Positions 44,704-54,359 of a stretch of 64,000 nucleotides of DNA are shown here, one piece after another. The position numbers and the translations under genes are program-made. The stretch comes from Soehngenia sp. (GTDB lineage: Bacteria; Bacillota; Clostridia; Tissierellales; Tissierellaceae). The notes beneath the pieces were generated by a model. It ran no database searches. It was not told the DNA's origin and saw only the letters and a list, made by a program, of their open reading frames with translations. Position 1 is the first letter of the stretch, and every line of letters begins with the position of its first letter. The stretch lies in contig JAGXFX010000020.1 of assembly GCA_024637045.1 (NCBI GenBank), positions 51,609 through 115,608 of the forward strand, read 5' to 3'.

Positions 44704-44738
44704 TTTATCATCTATAATGGTGATAATGATAATTATTA
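44704..44738. promoter_or_regulatory. TTATCA/TGATAA dyads upstream of P1 (candidate enhancer or Fur site)
   Basis: TTTATCA and TGATAAT form an inverted repeat around 10 bases, followed by TGATAATGATAATTATTA (44721-44738). They lie 115-150 bases upstream of P1, a normal enhancer distance, and just before the activator gene. The second stretch also resembles a Fur box. Confidence 0.45.
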
Positions 44739-44791
44739 AAAATATGCGTGATAAAAATTGAGAAAAGCTTATTATAAAGGAGTGTTAAATC

Positions 44792-46609
44792 ATGATTCAG
44801 ATTTCCAAACATGCAGATTACATGCAGAACATAGCAGAAATTACATCAGATTTATTCAATCTTGTTACAACTATCGTTGACCGAGACTATGTACGGGTAG
44901 CAGGCACACACCATTTCCTTGAAACTATAGGAAAACCTGTAAAAAATCATCATGTGTTTCGTTATGTAATGGAAAAGGACAAAAGTGTGCTTATAAATGA
45001 GCCACGAAATGATATCGCCTGCCTGGAATGCTACAGTAAGGATGTATGCAAAAAGACAGCTGCTATTTATTCAGCAATAAAAGTTGACAACCAAGTAGTT
45101 GGCGGATTGGCAGTTATTGGATATGATGAAGATCAGAAAGAGCGAATAATTAGCAACAAAACCTTTTTCCACTTTGTACAGAATCTAAGTCAGCTAATCT
45201 CCGGCAAACTAGAGGCAGAACAATCAGCGATAAAACTTGGAACTTCCCTTAAAAAAAATATTGCCATCCTCAATGCTGTTCATGATGGGGTTATTGCAGT
45301 TGACCAGAATGGAATCATTGAGCAGATTAATCATTCGGCCTCTACATATTTTCAGATTAAGGAAGAGACATACTTGGGTAAAAATATATCTGAATTACTT
45401 CCATCGTCTGTAGTCAAGGGAATAGTTCGAGATAACAAGCCCTATGTTGATAAAGAAGTGGATCTAAAACTGGCTAATAAATCACATAGTGTTTTCTTAA
45501 CAACTGAACCTGTTAATCGCAAAGCCTTGAATGGAGGAACTGTATTGTCTTTCAAGCGTGCTCAGGAAATCAATACGCTTACTAAGCACTTCAGTCTCTC
45601 CGGTACTCAACCTATAACATTTGATAATATTCTTGGGGAAGTACCTTCTATGAAATCTGTAATTGAGATGGCAAAAAAAGTAGCCGTGGGGGATTCTAAC
45701 GTTTTAATTCTAGGCGAAAGTGGTACTGGGAAAGAGATATTTGCCAGAGCCATTCACAATGAAAGCCTGCGTTCAAACGGTCCTTTTATTGCAATAAATA
45801 GCGCTGCTATACCTGAACCACTTCTGGAAAGTGAATTATTTGGTTATGATGAAGGTGCCTTTACAGGCGCTAGACGAGGTGGTAAGCCCGGGAAATGCGA
45901 GTTGGCATCTGGAGGAACTCTGTTTCTGGATGAGGTAGGAGATATTCCACTTTTTCTACAGTCAAAATTTCTAAGAATGATACAAGAGAGGACTATTGAA
46001 CGCGTTGGTGGTACAAAGACAATTCCGCTTGATATCAGAATTATAACAGCTACACACCGTAATTTGGAAGAAATGGTTCTAAATAGAGAGTTTCGTGAAG
46101 ATCTCTATTATAGACTGAATGTTATTCCCATTAACCTCCCCCCTCTACGGGAAAGATTAGATGATATTTATGCTATCAGCATGTTGAACTTAAAGAAATT
46201 CTCTCATCGCCTCAATAAAAATATTGTAAGATTATCACAAGAAGTTTTAGATCTTTTTAGAACATATCCTTGGCCAGGTAATATTAGGGAGCTTGAAAAC
46301 ACAATTGAATATGCTATCAATATAGAAACTACTGATACTATTACAATCGACAGCCTTCCCGCTCGTATGATTAACTACAACCCTAATCATGAAACTTTGC
46401 GGAAACAAGTATCAGATGCCATGGGAAGTATCAGTTCAGACACCACACATCAAGAAAATATTGAACTTGTTGAGACTATTGATAAATACGGTTGGAGTAC
46501 CGAAGGTAAGAAACAAGCTGCAGATGAGTTGGGAATCGGTATTGCGACATTGTATCGTAAATTAAAGAAACTAAAGGGATCTCAATTACTGGAGAGGTAT
46601 TCAGAATAG
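44792..46609 (+). CDS. sigma-54 dependent transcriptional activator with PAS domain
   Basis: A 605-residue enhancer-binding protein. The N-terminal region (1-140) is GAF-like and contains Cys77-x2-Cys80-x5-Cys86, a possible redox or metal-cluster sensor. A PAS domain spans about 155-260. The AAA+ domain has Walker A GESGTGKE (308-315) and the sigma-54 contact loop GAFTGA (355-360). The C-terminus is a Fis-type HTH, KKQAADELGIGIATLYRKL. It is divergent from the TPP unit and is the only sigma-54 activator in the window, so it probably drives promoters P1-P3. ATG follows AAAGGAGTGTTAAATC. Confidence 0.95.
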   Translation: MIQISKHADYMQNIAEITSDLFNLVTTIVDRDYVRVAGTHHFLETIGKPVKNHHVFRYVMEKDKSVLINEPRNDIACLECYSKDVCKKTAAIYSAIKVDNQVVGGLAVIGYDEDQKERIISNKTFFHFVQNLSQLISGKLEAEQSAIKLGTSLKKNIAILNAVHDGVIAVDQNGIIEQINHSASTYFQIKEETYLGKNISELLPSSVVKGIVRDNKPYVDKEVDLKLANKSHSVFLTTEPVNRKALNGGTVLSFKRAQEINTLTKHFSLSGTQPITFDNILGEVPSMKSVIEMAKKVAVGDSNVLILGESGTGKEIFARAIHNESLRSNGPFIAINSAAIPEPLLESELFGYDEGAFTGARRGGKPGKCELASGGTLFLDEVGDIPLFLQSKFLRMIQERTIERVGGTKTIPLDIRIITATHRNLEEMVLNREFREDLYYRLNVIPINLPPLRERLDDIYAISMLNLKKFSHRLNKNIVRLSQEVLDLFRTYPWPGNIRELENTIEYAINIETTDTITIDSLPARMINYNPNHETLRKQVSDAMGSISSDTTHQENIELVETIDKYGWSTEGKKQAADELGIGIATLYRKLKKLKGSQLLERYSE

Positions 46610-46728
46610 GAAATATACCTATCTTTGATAATAAGTATATTTTGTAATTTGAGTATAGAACAGTTGATTTTGTTATTTAGAACTTAACTTGGGTAACTAA
46701 AGTATATACTAGTGTTAAAAATATACGA

Positions 46729-46742
46729 AGCTTGACCAAGCT
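46729..46742. promoter_or_regulatory. AGCTTG-AC-CAAGCT palindrome upstream of the uspA-like gene
   Basis: A perfect 6+2+6 inverted repeat 56 bases before the ATG at 46798. It could be an operator; no promoter pair is convincing nearby. Confidence 0.3.
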
Positions 46743-46797
46743 ACAGGTTAAAGTGATTGACTGGTTTTATTGTTAATATAGAAAGGTGCGTGAAGTA

Positions 46798-47250
46798 ATG
46801 AAATTATTAGTATGCGTTGATGGATCTGCTCAAAGTTTGAGGGCTGTTGAAAAGGCCGTTGAAATCGCCTCAGGCTGTCAGATTGATGAGGTAGCATTGA
46901 TAGGGGTTTATGAGTCACTGATTTCTCCTGATGTTTCTCAAGGTGATGATGGCGAAACCATCTTGTTTGAAGTCGAGAAATATAAAGCTCTGAATGGACA
47001 ATTACAAAAAAACTTTAAACAACAACTTGATCTTGCATCAACAAGCTTCAAATCAAAAGGTATTGAACCTGAAATTTTTGTTGAAGAAGGTCACCCTGCT
47101 CATAATATTATCCAGTCTGCAGAAAAAGGACATTTTGATATGATTATTATGGGTAGCAGAGGAAAGGGAAATTTGGAAAAAATGCTGCTCGGCAGTGTGA
47201 GTAATGCAGTAATACAAGAGACTAGTGTCAGCGTTCTTATAGTAAAATAA
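46798..47250 (+). CDS. universal stress protein UspA family
   Basis: A 150-residue single-domain Usp. The N-terminus reads MKLLVCVDGSAQSLRAVEKA and the ATP-binding motif is MGSRGKGNLEKMLLGSVSNAVIQ. This Gly-rich pattern suggests an ATP-binding type. I chose the ATG at 46798-46800, 9 bases after AAAGGTG; a GTG four codons earlier overlaps that site. It follows the sigma-54 activator by 188 bases and may serve the same stress or nutritional state. Confidence 0.9.
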   Translation: MKLLVCVDGSAQSLRAVEKAVEIASGCQIDEVALIGVYESLISPDVSQGDDGETILFEVEKYKALNGQLQKNFKQQLDLASTSFKSKGIEPEIFVEEGHPAHNIIQSAEKGHFDMIIMGSRGKGNLEKMLLGSVSNAVIQETSVSVLIVK

Positions 47251-47270
47251 TTGGATTGAAAGAGTCAGCA

Positions 47271-47313
47271 AATCCCACAGATGAATTTGAACTCATCTGT
47301 GGGATTTTTATTT
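47271..47313 (+). terminator. terminator of the uspA-like gene
   Basis: AATCCCACAGATGA (47271-47284) pairs with TCATCTGTGGGATT (47293-47306) and is followed by TTTATTTA. The remaining 140 bases to the next gene hold nothing I can name. Confidence 0.9.
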
Positions 47314-47455
47314 ACTGGCTTGTTTTGTAATAAATGTATAAATAATTTCCATAATAATATCCATTAATAGCGTCACTTAGGTGGTACAAATAGAAATTTA
47401 TTTAAAATTATTACAGGATCAGCATCAACCAGGAATAGGGGAGATTCTGTGAGTA

Positions 47456-48172
47456 TCAATCGTAACTGCACCGTCTAATAAAATAGCTGAAAAGTTCCTG
47501 ATGCTCTGGATATTTTTCTGCGATTGCTTCTGGATGATACTGAACTGCAAGAATAAACCTGTCATTTGTTGATTCAATTGCTTCAACTATTCCATCACGA
47601 GCTTTTGATGTTATCCGTAAATCCTTCCCCAGACTTTTGACTGCCTGATGGTGCAATGAATTCACATTTATTGACTGCTCCTTGTATATTTCCTTCATTA
47701 TCGTACCATCAACAATTTCAATTGAGTGGTAGACTCCTGTCGGATCGTAGTCGAAAGAATGCCCTCCTACATTTACTACCTGGCTATAAATGTCCTGGTA
47801 CAATGTTCCACCTAGTGCAATATTAACAAGTTGAATTCCTCTACAGATTCCAAGTATTGGAACGCCTGCCTCATATGCCTTGTGGAAGAGTTTCAGCTCC
47901 ATATCATCTCTTTCATGGGTGATTTCAATAACCTGTTTTAGTGGTTCTTCACCAAATCTAAGCGGCCAAATGTCATGTCCTCCTGTAAAAACCACTCCAT
48001 CGAGAATTTTGGCGTATTCTGTGATAGTCTCTTCATCAGTAATCGAAGGTATTATCAATGGAGTTCCTCCAGACCTTTGTACCGCCTGGAAGTAAAAATC
48101 ATTTAGGGTGTTTACCATTTTGCCCTTAATATTTGCCTGAATACACGTAATACCAATTACTGGTTTTTTCAT
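47456..48172 (-). CDS. gamma-glutamyl-GABA hydrolase family (class I amidotransferase-like, peptidase C26)
   Basis: A 238-residue hydrolase. The nucleophile elbow is GICRGIQLVNIALGG and the His-Glu pair is in VQYHPEA. TGGHDIWP near the N-terminus completes the PuuD/C26 pattern. Enzymes of this family cleave gamma-glutamyl amides such as gamma-glutamyl-GABA. It lies 1 base after the alpha/beta hydrolase gene. With GCS2 and ATP-grasp genes 8 kb away, gamma-glutamyl peptide turnover is a possible link, unproven. Confidence 0.88.
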   Translation of the reverse strand: MKKPVIGITCIQANIKGKMVNTLNDFYFQAVQRSGGTPLIIPSITDEETITEYAKILDGVVFTGGHDIWPLRFGEEPLKQVIEITHERDDMELKLFHKAYEAGVPILGICRGIQLVNIALGGTLYQDIYSQVVNVGGHSFDYDPTGVYHSIEIVDGTIMKEIYKEQSINVNSLHHQAVKSLGKDLRITSKARDGIVEAIESTNDRFILAVQYHPEAIAEKYPEHQELFSYFIRRCSYD

Positions 48173-48173
48173 A

Positions 48174-48941
48174 TTATACCTCCGTCAAGTTTTCACTGAA
48201 CCAATTACACATTTCCTCCAGCATGTTCGTTGTAACAAAGTGATCCAATTTAGGATATGAAGTCATTTTAATATTTTCTTTTTTTGAATAAGCATTTCTA
48301 AGCTTTTCAAATATTTCTCTTTGAGGAGTTATTTCAACCATGGAATCTGCTTCTCCATGGAGTATCAGGATTGGTCTGTCCATCATGGAGTCAATTTTCC
48401 CTGCGGGATTTTTACTCTGAATTTCTTTCTCAAGCTTCTTGAACTCTTTTGTCATATGGACATTGAGTCTTCTTTTAAATTCCTCGTTGCTCTCCAGCCA
48501 GTTAAATGATCCATTTAAGACTACGCAGGTTCTAATATCTGGGTTTTCAGCAAAGATGCCAGCTGCAGTAAACCCTCCCATGGAGTGACCTGTCACTGCA
48601 ATTCTGTCTGGATCTGCTTTAAGCTCCTCTGTTGCATAATTAATTATCTGCTTCCATTCCTTCAGGTTGTTCAATACCACTTCCCAGAAGAACCCTGAAT
48701 TCTCTAATTCACCATATTCAAGAGTTCCCCTTTCCCCATGATGAATTGCATCTGGAATGATAACTTGATAGCCAAGTTCTGCAAGGATTCCTCCTCTAAA
48801 TACCTGGAATTCTTTTTTTGAGCTCCATCCATGATAAAATACCACAGTTGGATAATTTTCAAAGTGCTTAGCAGGTCTTAATACTATTGCAGGAATTCCA
48901 CCTATCATTATTTTCTCTTGGTCAATGTTGTTGAAGATCAT
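48174..48941 (-). CDS. alpha/beta hydrolase (prolyl-oligopeptidase-like)
   Basis: A 255-residue serine hydrolase. The nucleophile motif is GHSMGGFTAAG, the acid lies in HGEADSMVEI, and the histidine in PKLDHFVTT. FYHGWSSKKE supplies the oxyanion-hole region. The family includes esterases and peptidases; no substrate can be named. The ATG follows GGAGGACTTTAA. It is coupled to the C26 hydrolase gene downstream. Confidence 0.87.
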   Translation of the reverse strand: MIFNNIDQEKIMIGGIPAIVLRPAKHFENYPTVVFYHGWSSKKEFQVFRGGILAELGYQVIIPDAIHHGERGTLEYGELENSGFFWEVVLNNLKEWKQIINYATEELKADPDRIAVTGHSMGGFTAAGIFAENPDIRTCVVLNGSFNWLESNEEFKRRLNVHMTKEFKKLEKEIQSKNPAGKIDSMMDRPILILHGEADSMVEITPQREIFEKLRNAYSKKENIKMTSYPKLDHFVTTNMLEEMCNWFSENLTEV

Positions 48942-48972
48942 TTAAAGTCCTCCTGTTTTAATTGCAATTGTG

Positions 48973-49656
48973 TTATTGTAAGTCCTTTCCCAGTTTCCAG
49001 TCTATTGACCCCACTCCATTCGAAACAAGAAATTGATTTGTCCTGGAAAACGGCTTGGAACCGAAAAAGCCTCTGTACGCTGCCAATGGGCTAGGATGTG
49101 GCGACTTGATAATGTAGTGCTTATCCTTATCTATCATGGATTCCTTCCCTTGTGCCTGACTACCCCAAAGAATAAATACCATTGGATCTTCCCTCTCATT
49201 CAAGAGCTGAATCACTCTGTCTGTGAATGTTTCCCACCCTATGTTCTTGTGAGAATTCGCCTGTCCGGCTCTTACTGTGAGGACTGTATTGAGAAGAAGA
49301 ACTCCTTCTCTAGCCCACTTCTCAAGATACCCATGTTTTGGTATCTCGTAACCCAAATCATCCTTCAATTCCTTGTAAATATTTACAAGCGACGGTGGAG
49401 GAGTTATCCCAGGCTTGACGCTGAAACTTAACCCATGTGCTTGTCCAGGACCATGATAGGGATCTTGACCAAGTATTACTGCTTTGACATCGTGATAGTC
49501 TGTGAGGTGAAGGGCATTGAATATACTGTGCTTATCTGGGTATATCGTTTTTGTTTTGTATTCGTCTATTAGAAACTCCCTGAGGGTTTTGTAGTATGGC
49601 TTCTCCATTTCCTCCTGAAGCAGCTCCTGCCAGCCATTCTCAAAAATTTTCTTCAT
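48973..49656 (-). CDS. ung: uracil-DNA glycosylase, family 1
   Basis: A 227-residue DNA repair enzyme that removes uracil from DNA. The catalytic motif [18 protein letters not shown] and the DNA-loop motif [18 protein letters not shown] are both intact. Length equals E. coli Ung. It sits 10 bases after alr. The ATG follows GAGAGGTGGATT. Confidence 0.97.
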   Translation of the reverse strand: MKKIFENGWQELLQEEMEKPYYKTLREFLIDEYKTKTIYPDKHSIFNALHLTDYHDVKAVILGQDPYHGPGQAHGLSFSVKPGITPPPSLVNIYKELKDDLGYEIPKHGYLEKWAREGVLLLNTVLTVRAGQANSHKNIGWETFTDRVIQLLNEREDPMVFILWGSQAQGKESMIDKDKHYIIKSPHPSPLAAYRGFFGSKPFSRTNQFLVSNGVGSIDWKLGKDLQ

Positions 49657-49666
49657 AATCCACCTC

Positions 49667-50830
49667 TCATATCTGGAGCAAATAGTCTACAACTTCCGGA
49701 ACTCTTCTTTCCTTTACATAGACTCTGGGTAGTCTTTTTGTCAACATGCAAAGTACAGATGCCGGAATCTGGCCAATCTCCTGGGCGACCTCTTCTATTG
49801 TGATTTCCGCACCATCCTGGCTACCCATCAAAACTGCTTCATTTCCACGTTCAACTGCAAGTCCTGTTACATCAACCATCATTTGGTCCATGCAGATTTT
49901 ACCGATTATGGGTACCCTTTTGCCTTGTACCAAAACGTGTCCTTTATTGCTAAGCTCTCTACTCCAGCCATCTGCATATCCAACTGGAATAGTTGCAACC
50001 TGGATATCAGACTTGGCTTCGTAGGTTAGTCCATAACTGACTTTTTCTCCCTTTTGTAGATTTTTTACATGGGATATCTGTGCCTTTAGACTTAAGCATG
50101 GTTTAAGTGGAAGTGTTTCCCGTTTTGCCTCAGGATAAGGATATATTCCATATAGAATTATTCCGGCTCGTACCATATCAAGTCCAAAGTTTGGAAAGTT
50201 CATGATGGCAGCACTATTGCTTACGTGCTTTAGAGGTATGTTTATATCCTTCTCATACAACATTTTGCAGAATGCACGGAACTTCTCCATTGATTCTCTT
50301 GTGTATTCATGATCATCATCAGCTGCAGGGAAATGCGTAAACATACCCTCAATAATAATATTGTCCATGTCTCTGATTCTTTCGATGATCTCCAAGGAAG
50401 TTTCATCCGGATTAAATCCTAATCTATTCATTCCCGTTTCAATTTTTATATGGACTACTGCATCCTTGTCCATTGCTTTTGCAACTTTTGCAAAGTACTC
50501 AGCCTGTTCCTCAGAGTACACAGTCATTCTTACACCCTTTTCTATTGCAGTTTCAGCAAGGTATTCAGGTGTATAACCCATTACCAGCACCTGTGCATGT
50601 GGCGAGTGGTTTTTTACGTGAATAGCCTCTGAAAGATGTGCCACACCAAACCTCTTTACTCCAAGGTCCAAAAGCTCCCTGACTATTGCTGCAGCACCAA
50701 GTCCGTAAGCATCGGCTTTTACTACAGCCATAATATCTGCACTGTCTCTAACATGTTTTCTGATTTCCTTGTAATTGAAGTGAAGATTATCAAGATCAAT
50801 CTCCAGCCAAGCAGGTCTTGTTAAGTCCAT
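49667..50830 (-). CDS. alr: alanine racemase
   Basis: A 387-residue PLP racemase interconverting L- and D-alanine for peptidoglycan. Lys38 in [10 protein letters not shown] binds PLP, and the second catalytic base is the Tyr in [25 protein letters not shown] is also typical. Start follows GAAAGGGGATTAGATT. It lies 3 bases after the TIGR03915-type gene. Confidence 0.97.
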   Translation of the reverse strand: MDLTRPAWLEIDLDNLHFNYKEIRKHVRDSADIMAVVKADAYGLGAAAIVRELLDLGVKRFGVAHLSEAIHVKNHSPHAQVLVMGYTPEYLAETAIEKGVRMTVYSEEQAEYFAKVAKAMDKDAVVHIKIETGMNRLGFNPDETSLEIIERIRDMDNIIIEGMFTHFPAADDDHEYTRESMEKFRAFCKMLYEKDINIPLKHVSNSAAIMNFPNFGLDMVRAGIILYGIYPYPEAKRETLPLKPCLSLKAQISHVKNLQKGEKVSYGLTYEAKSDIQVATIPVGYADGWSRELSNKGHVLVQGKRVPIIGKICMDQMMVDVTGLAVERGNEAVLMGSQDGAEITIEEVAQEIGQIPASVLCMLTKRLPRVYVKERRVPEVVDYLLQI

Positions 50831-50833
50831 AAT

Positions 50834-51583
50834 CTAATCCCCTTTCTCAATAAGATTCTTCCAGTATCTCACAGGCATATATGACTTTTTTTGCCTGATA
50901 TTTCTTCTACTTTGAATTGTAGCGCTCTTGTAATATTCTCTCCACATATCCTGGTAGCTTTCCTCGTTCTCGTTTAGAACAATTCCCTCAGGTTTGTCAA
51001 TAAATCTTATGGTCCATTCTCGGGTATCATAAAACACTGCTACTCCACGGCTGATGTCGTGAATAATCCATCTTTCTGATGGAATCCTTGAGACAAAATG
51101 TGGTGCCATAAGAGCAATGATATTGTGGTCAGGTTCAATCTGGCAGTAGAATATTCCATTCTGAAGCTGTTTAAATCTTGCAAGACCTAAGAATCTGTGG
51201 ACTTCAATCCTTACCTTGTGATAAATCTCCTCAAGGTCTCTTACAGCAGAATTTGTTTGATAATCGTCAATTTTGGAACCTATTTTAAATCCACTTTTTA
51301 GGTATCTTAAGATAATTATACCACTATCGTCATATTCTGAAAGATAAACGTTGAATATTCTCTTAATAGCTGAGTGGGAAATCTTATTCACAACAGCTTC
51401 ATATACTTTTCCCCACTTGTTAGGATCGGTTTCAATCTTTTTATAAGTGTATAAAAAATTTGACCCTTCCTCCCAATCGGGAAGAATGGCCACCGGGTCA
51501 TCCTCGTCGTAATATGCATGATAAATTGCTGTGAGAATACCTTCAAATGATCCATCATACAGATATGCCAGTTTTGATTCCAA
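50834..51583 (-). CDS. TIGR03915-family putative DNA metabolism protein
   Basis: A 249-residue protein matching what I know of the TIGR03915 family: YLYDGSFEGILTAIYHAYY at the N-terminus and LGLARFKQLQNGIFYCQIEPDHNIIALMAPHF later. It is nearly always encoded next to the TIGR03916 radical SAM protein, as here, where the genes overlap. The pair is thought to work on DNA, but the reaction is unknown. I chose TTG at 51581-51583, 8 bases after GGGAGG, over a GTG three codons earlier that overlaps that site. Confidence 0.85.
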   Translation of the reverse strand: MESKLAYLYDGSFEGILTAIYHAYYDEDDPVAILPDWEEGSNFLYTYKKIETDPNKWGKVYEAVVNKISHSAIKRIFNVYLSEYDDSGIIILRYLKSGFKIGSKIDDYQTNSAVRDLEEIYHKVRIEVHRFLGLARFKQLQNGIFYCQIEPDHNIIALMAPHFVSRIPSERWIIHDISRGVAVFYDTREWTIRFIDKPEGIVLNENEESYQDMWREYYKSATIQSRRNIRQKKSYMPVRYWKNLIEKGD

Positions 51584-52835
51584 TGTCGCCACCTCCCATC
51601 ACATCAAATATTGACAGCTGCTCGATTCCCACCGGACTGCTTCCGATTATGGAACTTCTAATCTTAATCTGGTCCATTGATGATATCCCGAAATGCTTTC
51701 CATCAATTGTGATAAAATATTTTGCTCTCTTGAGAGCAACACCCATTTTTTTCAAGTCTTCATAACGAACTTTCGCAAATCTCCTGCTGCTGATTATTTT
51801 CCTGGCAGATTTAACACCGATTCCAGGAACTCTAAGGAGAAGTTCATAATCCACCTTGTTGATTTCCAAAGGAAATATATGCATATTTCTCAATGCCCAG
51901 TCACACTTAGGGTCAAGCAAAAGATCAAAGTCCGGCTTTCCCTCGCTTAAGAGTTCGTTCGCCTCAAACCCGTAAAATCTGAGCAGCCAATCCGCTTGAT
52001 AAAGCCTGTTTTCCCTTAGAAGAGGTGGTGTCTTTATCTGGGGAAGCAGAGGATTTGTTGATACTGGCACAAATGCAGAATAGTAGACTCTCTTCAATCC
52101 GTATCCTTTGTAAAGGTTCTCAGACAGATCCAGTATTCTATAGTCAGAATCCCTTGTAGCACCAACAATAAGTTGGGTTGTCTGACCAGCTGGTACGTAT
52201 TTTGGTGTATGTTTAAATGCTCTTTTCTCTTCACGATACCTGGTTATGCCCTCGTTAATCTGTGTCATGGGAACCAAGATGTCTTTTTGCTTTTTTTGAG
52301 GTGCAAGCATTTTCAAACCATCATCGGTTGGAAGTTCGATGTTTACACTTAGTCTATCTACATATACTGCTACCTTGTCCAGAACTTCCCTGTCTGCTCC
52401 CGGTATGGCTTTTAAATGGATATAACCATTGAAATTTTCTTCTTCCCTCAATCGTCTTACAATCTCTAGGAACCTCTCCATTGTTTTGTTTGGTGACTTT
52501 ATCACTGCAGAACTAAGAAAAAGCCCCTCTATGTAATTTCGCTTGTAAAAGTTTATTGTAATATCGATAATTTCATCAGGTGTAAATGTAGCTCTGGGCA
52601 AATCATTGGATATCCTACTAACACAATAGACACAATCGTAGATACAGGAATTGGACATAAGAATTTTAAGAAGAGAAATGCATCTTCCATCGTCTGTCCA
52701 TGAGTGACATATTCCAGCTTCGCTTGCGTTGCCAAGTCCACCCTTTTTATTGGACCTCGTACTTCCGCTTGAAGAACATGAAACATCGTATTTAGCTGCA
52801 TCTGATAGTATCTTAAGCTTTGAAATGGCATCCAT
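51555..52835 (-). CDS. TIGR03916-family radical SAM protein, putative DNA modification/repair
   Basis: A 426-residue radical SAM protein. Cys64-x3-Cys68-x2-Cys71 (CIYDCVYC) binds the SAM cluster. A helix-hairpin-helix, LLLRVPGIGVKSARKII, near the C-terminus suggests DNA binding. This combination marks the TIGR03916 family, partner of TIGR03915. I chose the ATG at 52833-52835 after GGGGTG; a reading from 52898 adds 21 residues without a ribosome binding site. Overlap with the partner gene is 29 bases. Confidence 0.9.
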   Translation of the reverse strand: MDAISKLKILSDAAKYDVSCSSSGSTRSNKKGGLGNASEAGICHSWTDDGRCISLLKILMSNSCIYDCVYCVSRISNDLPRATFTPDEIIDITINFYKRNYIEGLFLSSAVIKSPNKTMERFLEIVRRLREEENFNGYIHLKAIPGADREVLDKVAVYVDRLSVNIELPTDDGLKMLAPQKKQKDILVPMTQINEGITRYREEKRAFKHTPKYVPAGQTTQLIVGATRDSDYRILDLSENLYKGYGLKRVYYSAFVPVSTNPLLPQIKTPPLLRENRLYQADWLLRFYGFEANELLSEGKPDFDLLLDPKCDWALRNMHIFPLEINKVDYELLLRVPGIGVKSARKIISSRRFAKVRYEDLKKMGVALKRAKYFITIDGKHFGISSMDQIKIRSSIIGSSPVGIEQLSIFDVMGGGDIGIKTGISV

Positions 52836-52910
52836 GAAAAACACCCCAAGAATTGATTTTCTTGAGGTGATTATATCATAATTTTGATTTATAATCAAAC
52901 ATTTGTTCGA

Positions 52911-54359
52911 CTATACGTCTATTCTCCAGTTTTTAGGTGCAATAAGAGCAATAATGGTAAAAAGCTCCAGTCTACCTAAAAGCATTAGGAATGAAAGCCA
53001 CAGCTTTATTGGCCAAGAGAAAAATGCATAGTTCTGCTCTGGCCCTACCAATTCCAGTCCCGGTCCGATATTGCCCAAAGTTGCCGCTACCGCACTTGCT
53101 GCTGTAATAAGGTCCACCTGTTCAAATGATACCAAAAGAGTTGAAAACAGGAATAGCAGTAAATATAGTGCCAGAAAGCTGTTGATTCTAGCAACTGTTT
53201 CATTTGAAATTACCTTATTGTTAATCTTTACAGGTATTACTGCCCTTGGATGATAAAGCTTACCTACCTCACGCTTAACCAGCTTCATCATAACAAGAAT
53301 TCTTATAACTTTCATACCTCCACCAGTTGAACCTGCACTTGCTCCAACAAACATAAGAATCAGAAGGATTCCCTTGCTGAACGTAGGCCAGAGGTCAAAA
53401 TCTGCAGTGGAGTATCCTGTAGTTGTAATAATGGATGCAACTTGGAAGAATGAATCTCTTAGCGAGTATCCAACATTGTGATAACTAACCATCCAAAGGT
53501 CAATTGCTATGGCAAGAGTTGCAATGACAATAATCTTAATGTAGAGTCTAAATTCCTCATCCTTAAAAAGCTCAGTTGACTTTCCTCTAAAGAATGAATA
53601 ATACAATGAGAAGTTTACTCCGGATGCCACCATGAAAAATCCTATAACCATGTGGATATATGTGCTATCAAAATCACCAATACTTCCATTTCTGTTGGAG
53701 AATCCTCCTGTTCCAACAGTTCCGAACGTGTGAATAAATGATTCATATACTCCCATTCCGCCGATTGATAGAAGAATCACCTCAGCAAGGGTAATTGTTA
53801 CATAGGTTATGTATAATATCTTGGCAGTATCCCTCAATCTTGGTGCAATTTTCCCAGCCATGGGTCCCGGTGATTCAGCTTTGAATATCTGGAATCCTCC
53901 AATTCCCAAAGCTGGCATAAGAGCCAAGGTAAATACAAGTATTCCCATTCCTCCTATCCAGTGAGTAAATGATCTCCAGAAAAGAATCCCTTGAGGTAAC
54001 CTCTCAATTTCTTTTAATATTGTTGCTCCCGTTGTTGTAAATCCTGAAACTATTTCAAAGAATGCATCTATATAATTGTTTGTAACTCCCGTCAAATGCA
54101 ATGGCAGAGCTCCCATTATTGAAGCAAACACCCATCCTAAAGCCACGATTGCCAAGCCTTCCTTTGCACCTATTGAAGACTGAACGGTTTTTCTTCTAGT
54201 CATCAAACCGCCTATTATTGCTGTTAATAGTATTGTTATTAAAAACGGCATTCTATCCGGTCCCTGATTCGAAACTGCAATCAGATATGACGGCAGCATA
54301 AGAACTGCTTCAACTATCAGCAGGCTTCCTAGCACTCTTGTTACGATTCCATAATTCAC
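52911..54359 (-). CDS. trkH: potassium uptake protein TrkH
   Basis: A 482-residue K+ channel-like membrane subunit. Four selectivity-loop repeats are visible, including SGFTTTGATIL, TVGTGGFSNRN, STTGYSTADFD-like and LGNIGPGLELVG. It forms a K+ uptake system with TrkA. The start is a GTG at 54357-54359, 8 bases after GGGAGG, which lies inside trkA, giving a 50-base overlap. This implies tight co-translation. Confidence 0.95.
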   Translation of the reverse strand: MNYGIVTRVLGSLLIVEAVLMLPSYLIAVSNQGPDRMPFLITILLTAIIGGLMTRRKTVQSSIGAKEGLAIVALGWVFASIMGALPLHLTGVTNNYIDAFFEIVSGFTTTGATILKEIERLPQGILFWRSFTHWIGGMGILVFTLALMPALGIGGFQIFKAESPGPMAGKIAPRLRDTAKILYITYVTITLAEVILLSIGGMGVYESFIHTFGTVGTGGFSNRNGSIGDFDSTYIHMVIGFFMVASGVNFSLYYSFFRGKSTELFKDEEFRLYIKIIVIATLAIAIDLWMVSYHNVGYSLRDSFFQVASIITTTGYSTADFDLWPTFSKGILLILMFVGASAGSTGGGMKVIRILVMMKLVKREVGKLYHPRAVIPVKINNKVISNETVARINSFLALYLLLFLFSTLLVSFEQVDLITAASAVAATLGNIGPGLELVGPEQNYAFFSWPIKLWLSFLMLLGRLELFTIIALIAPKNWRIDV

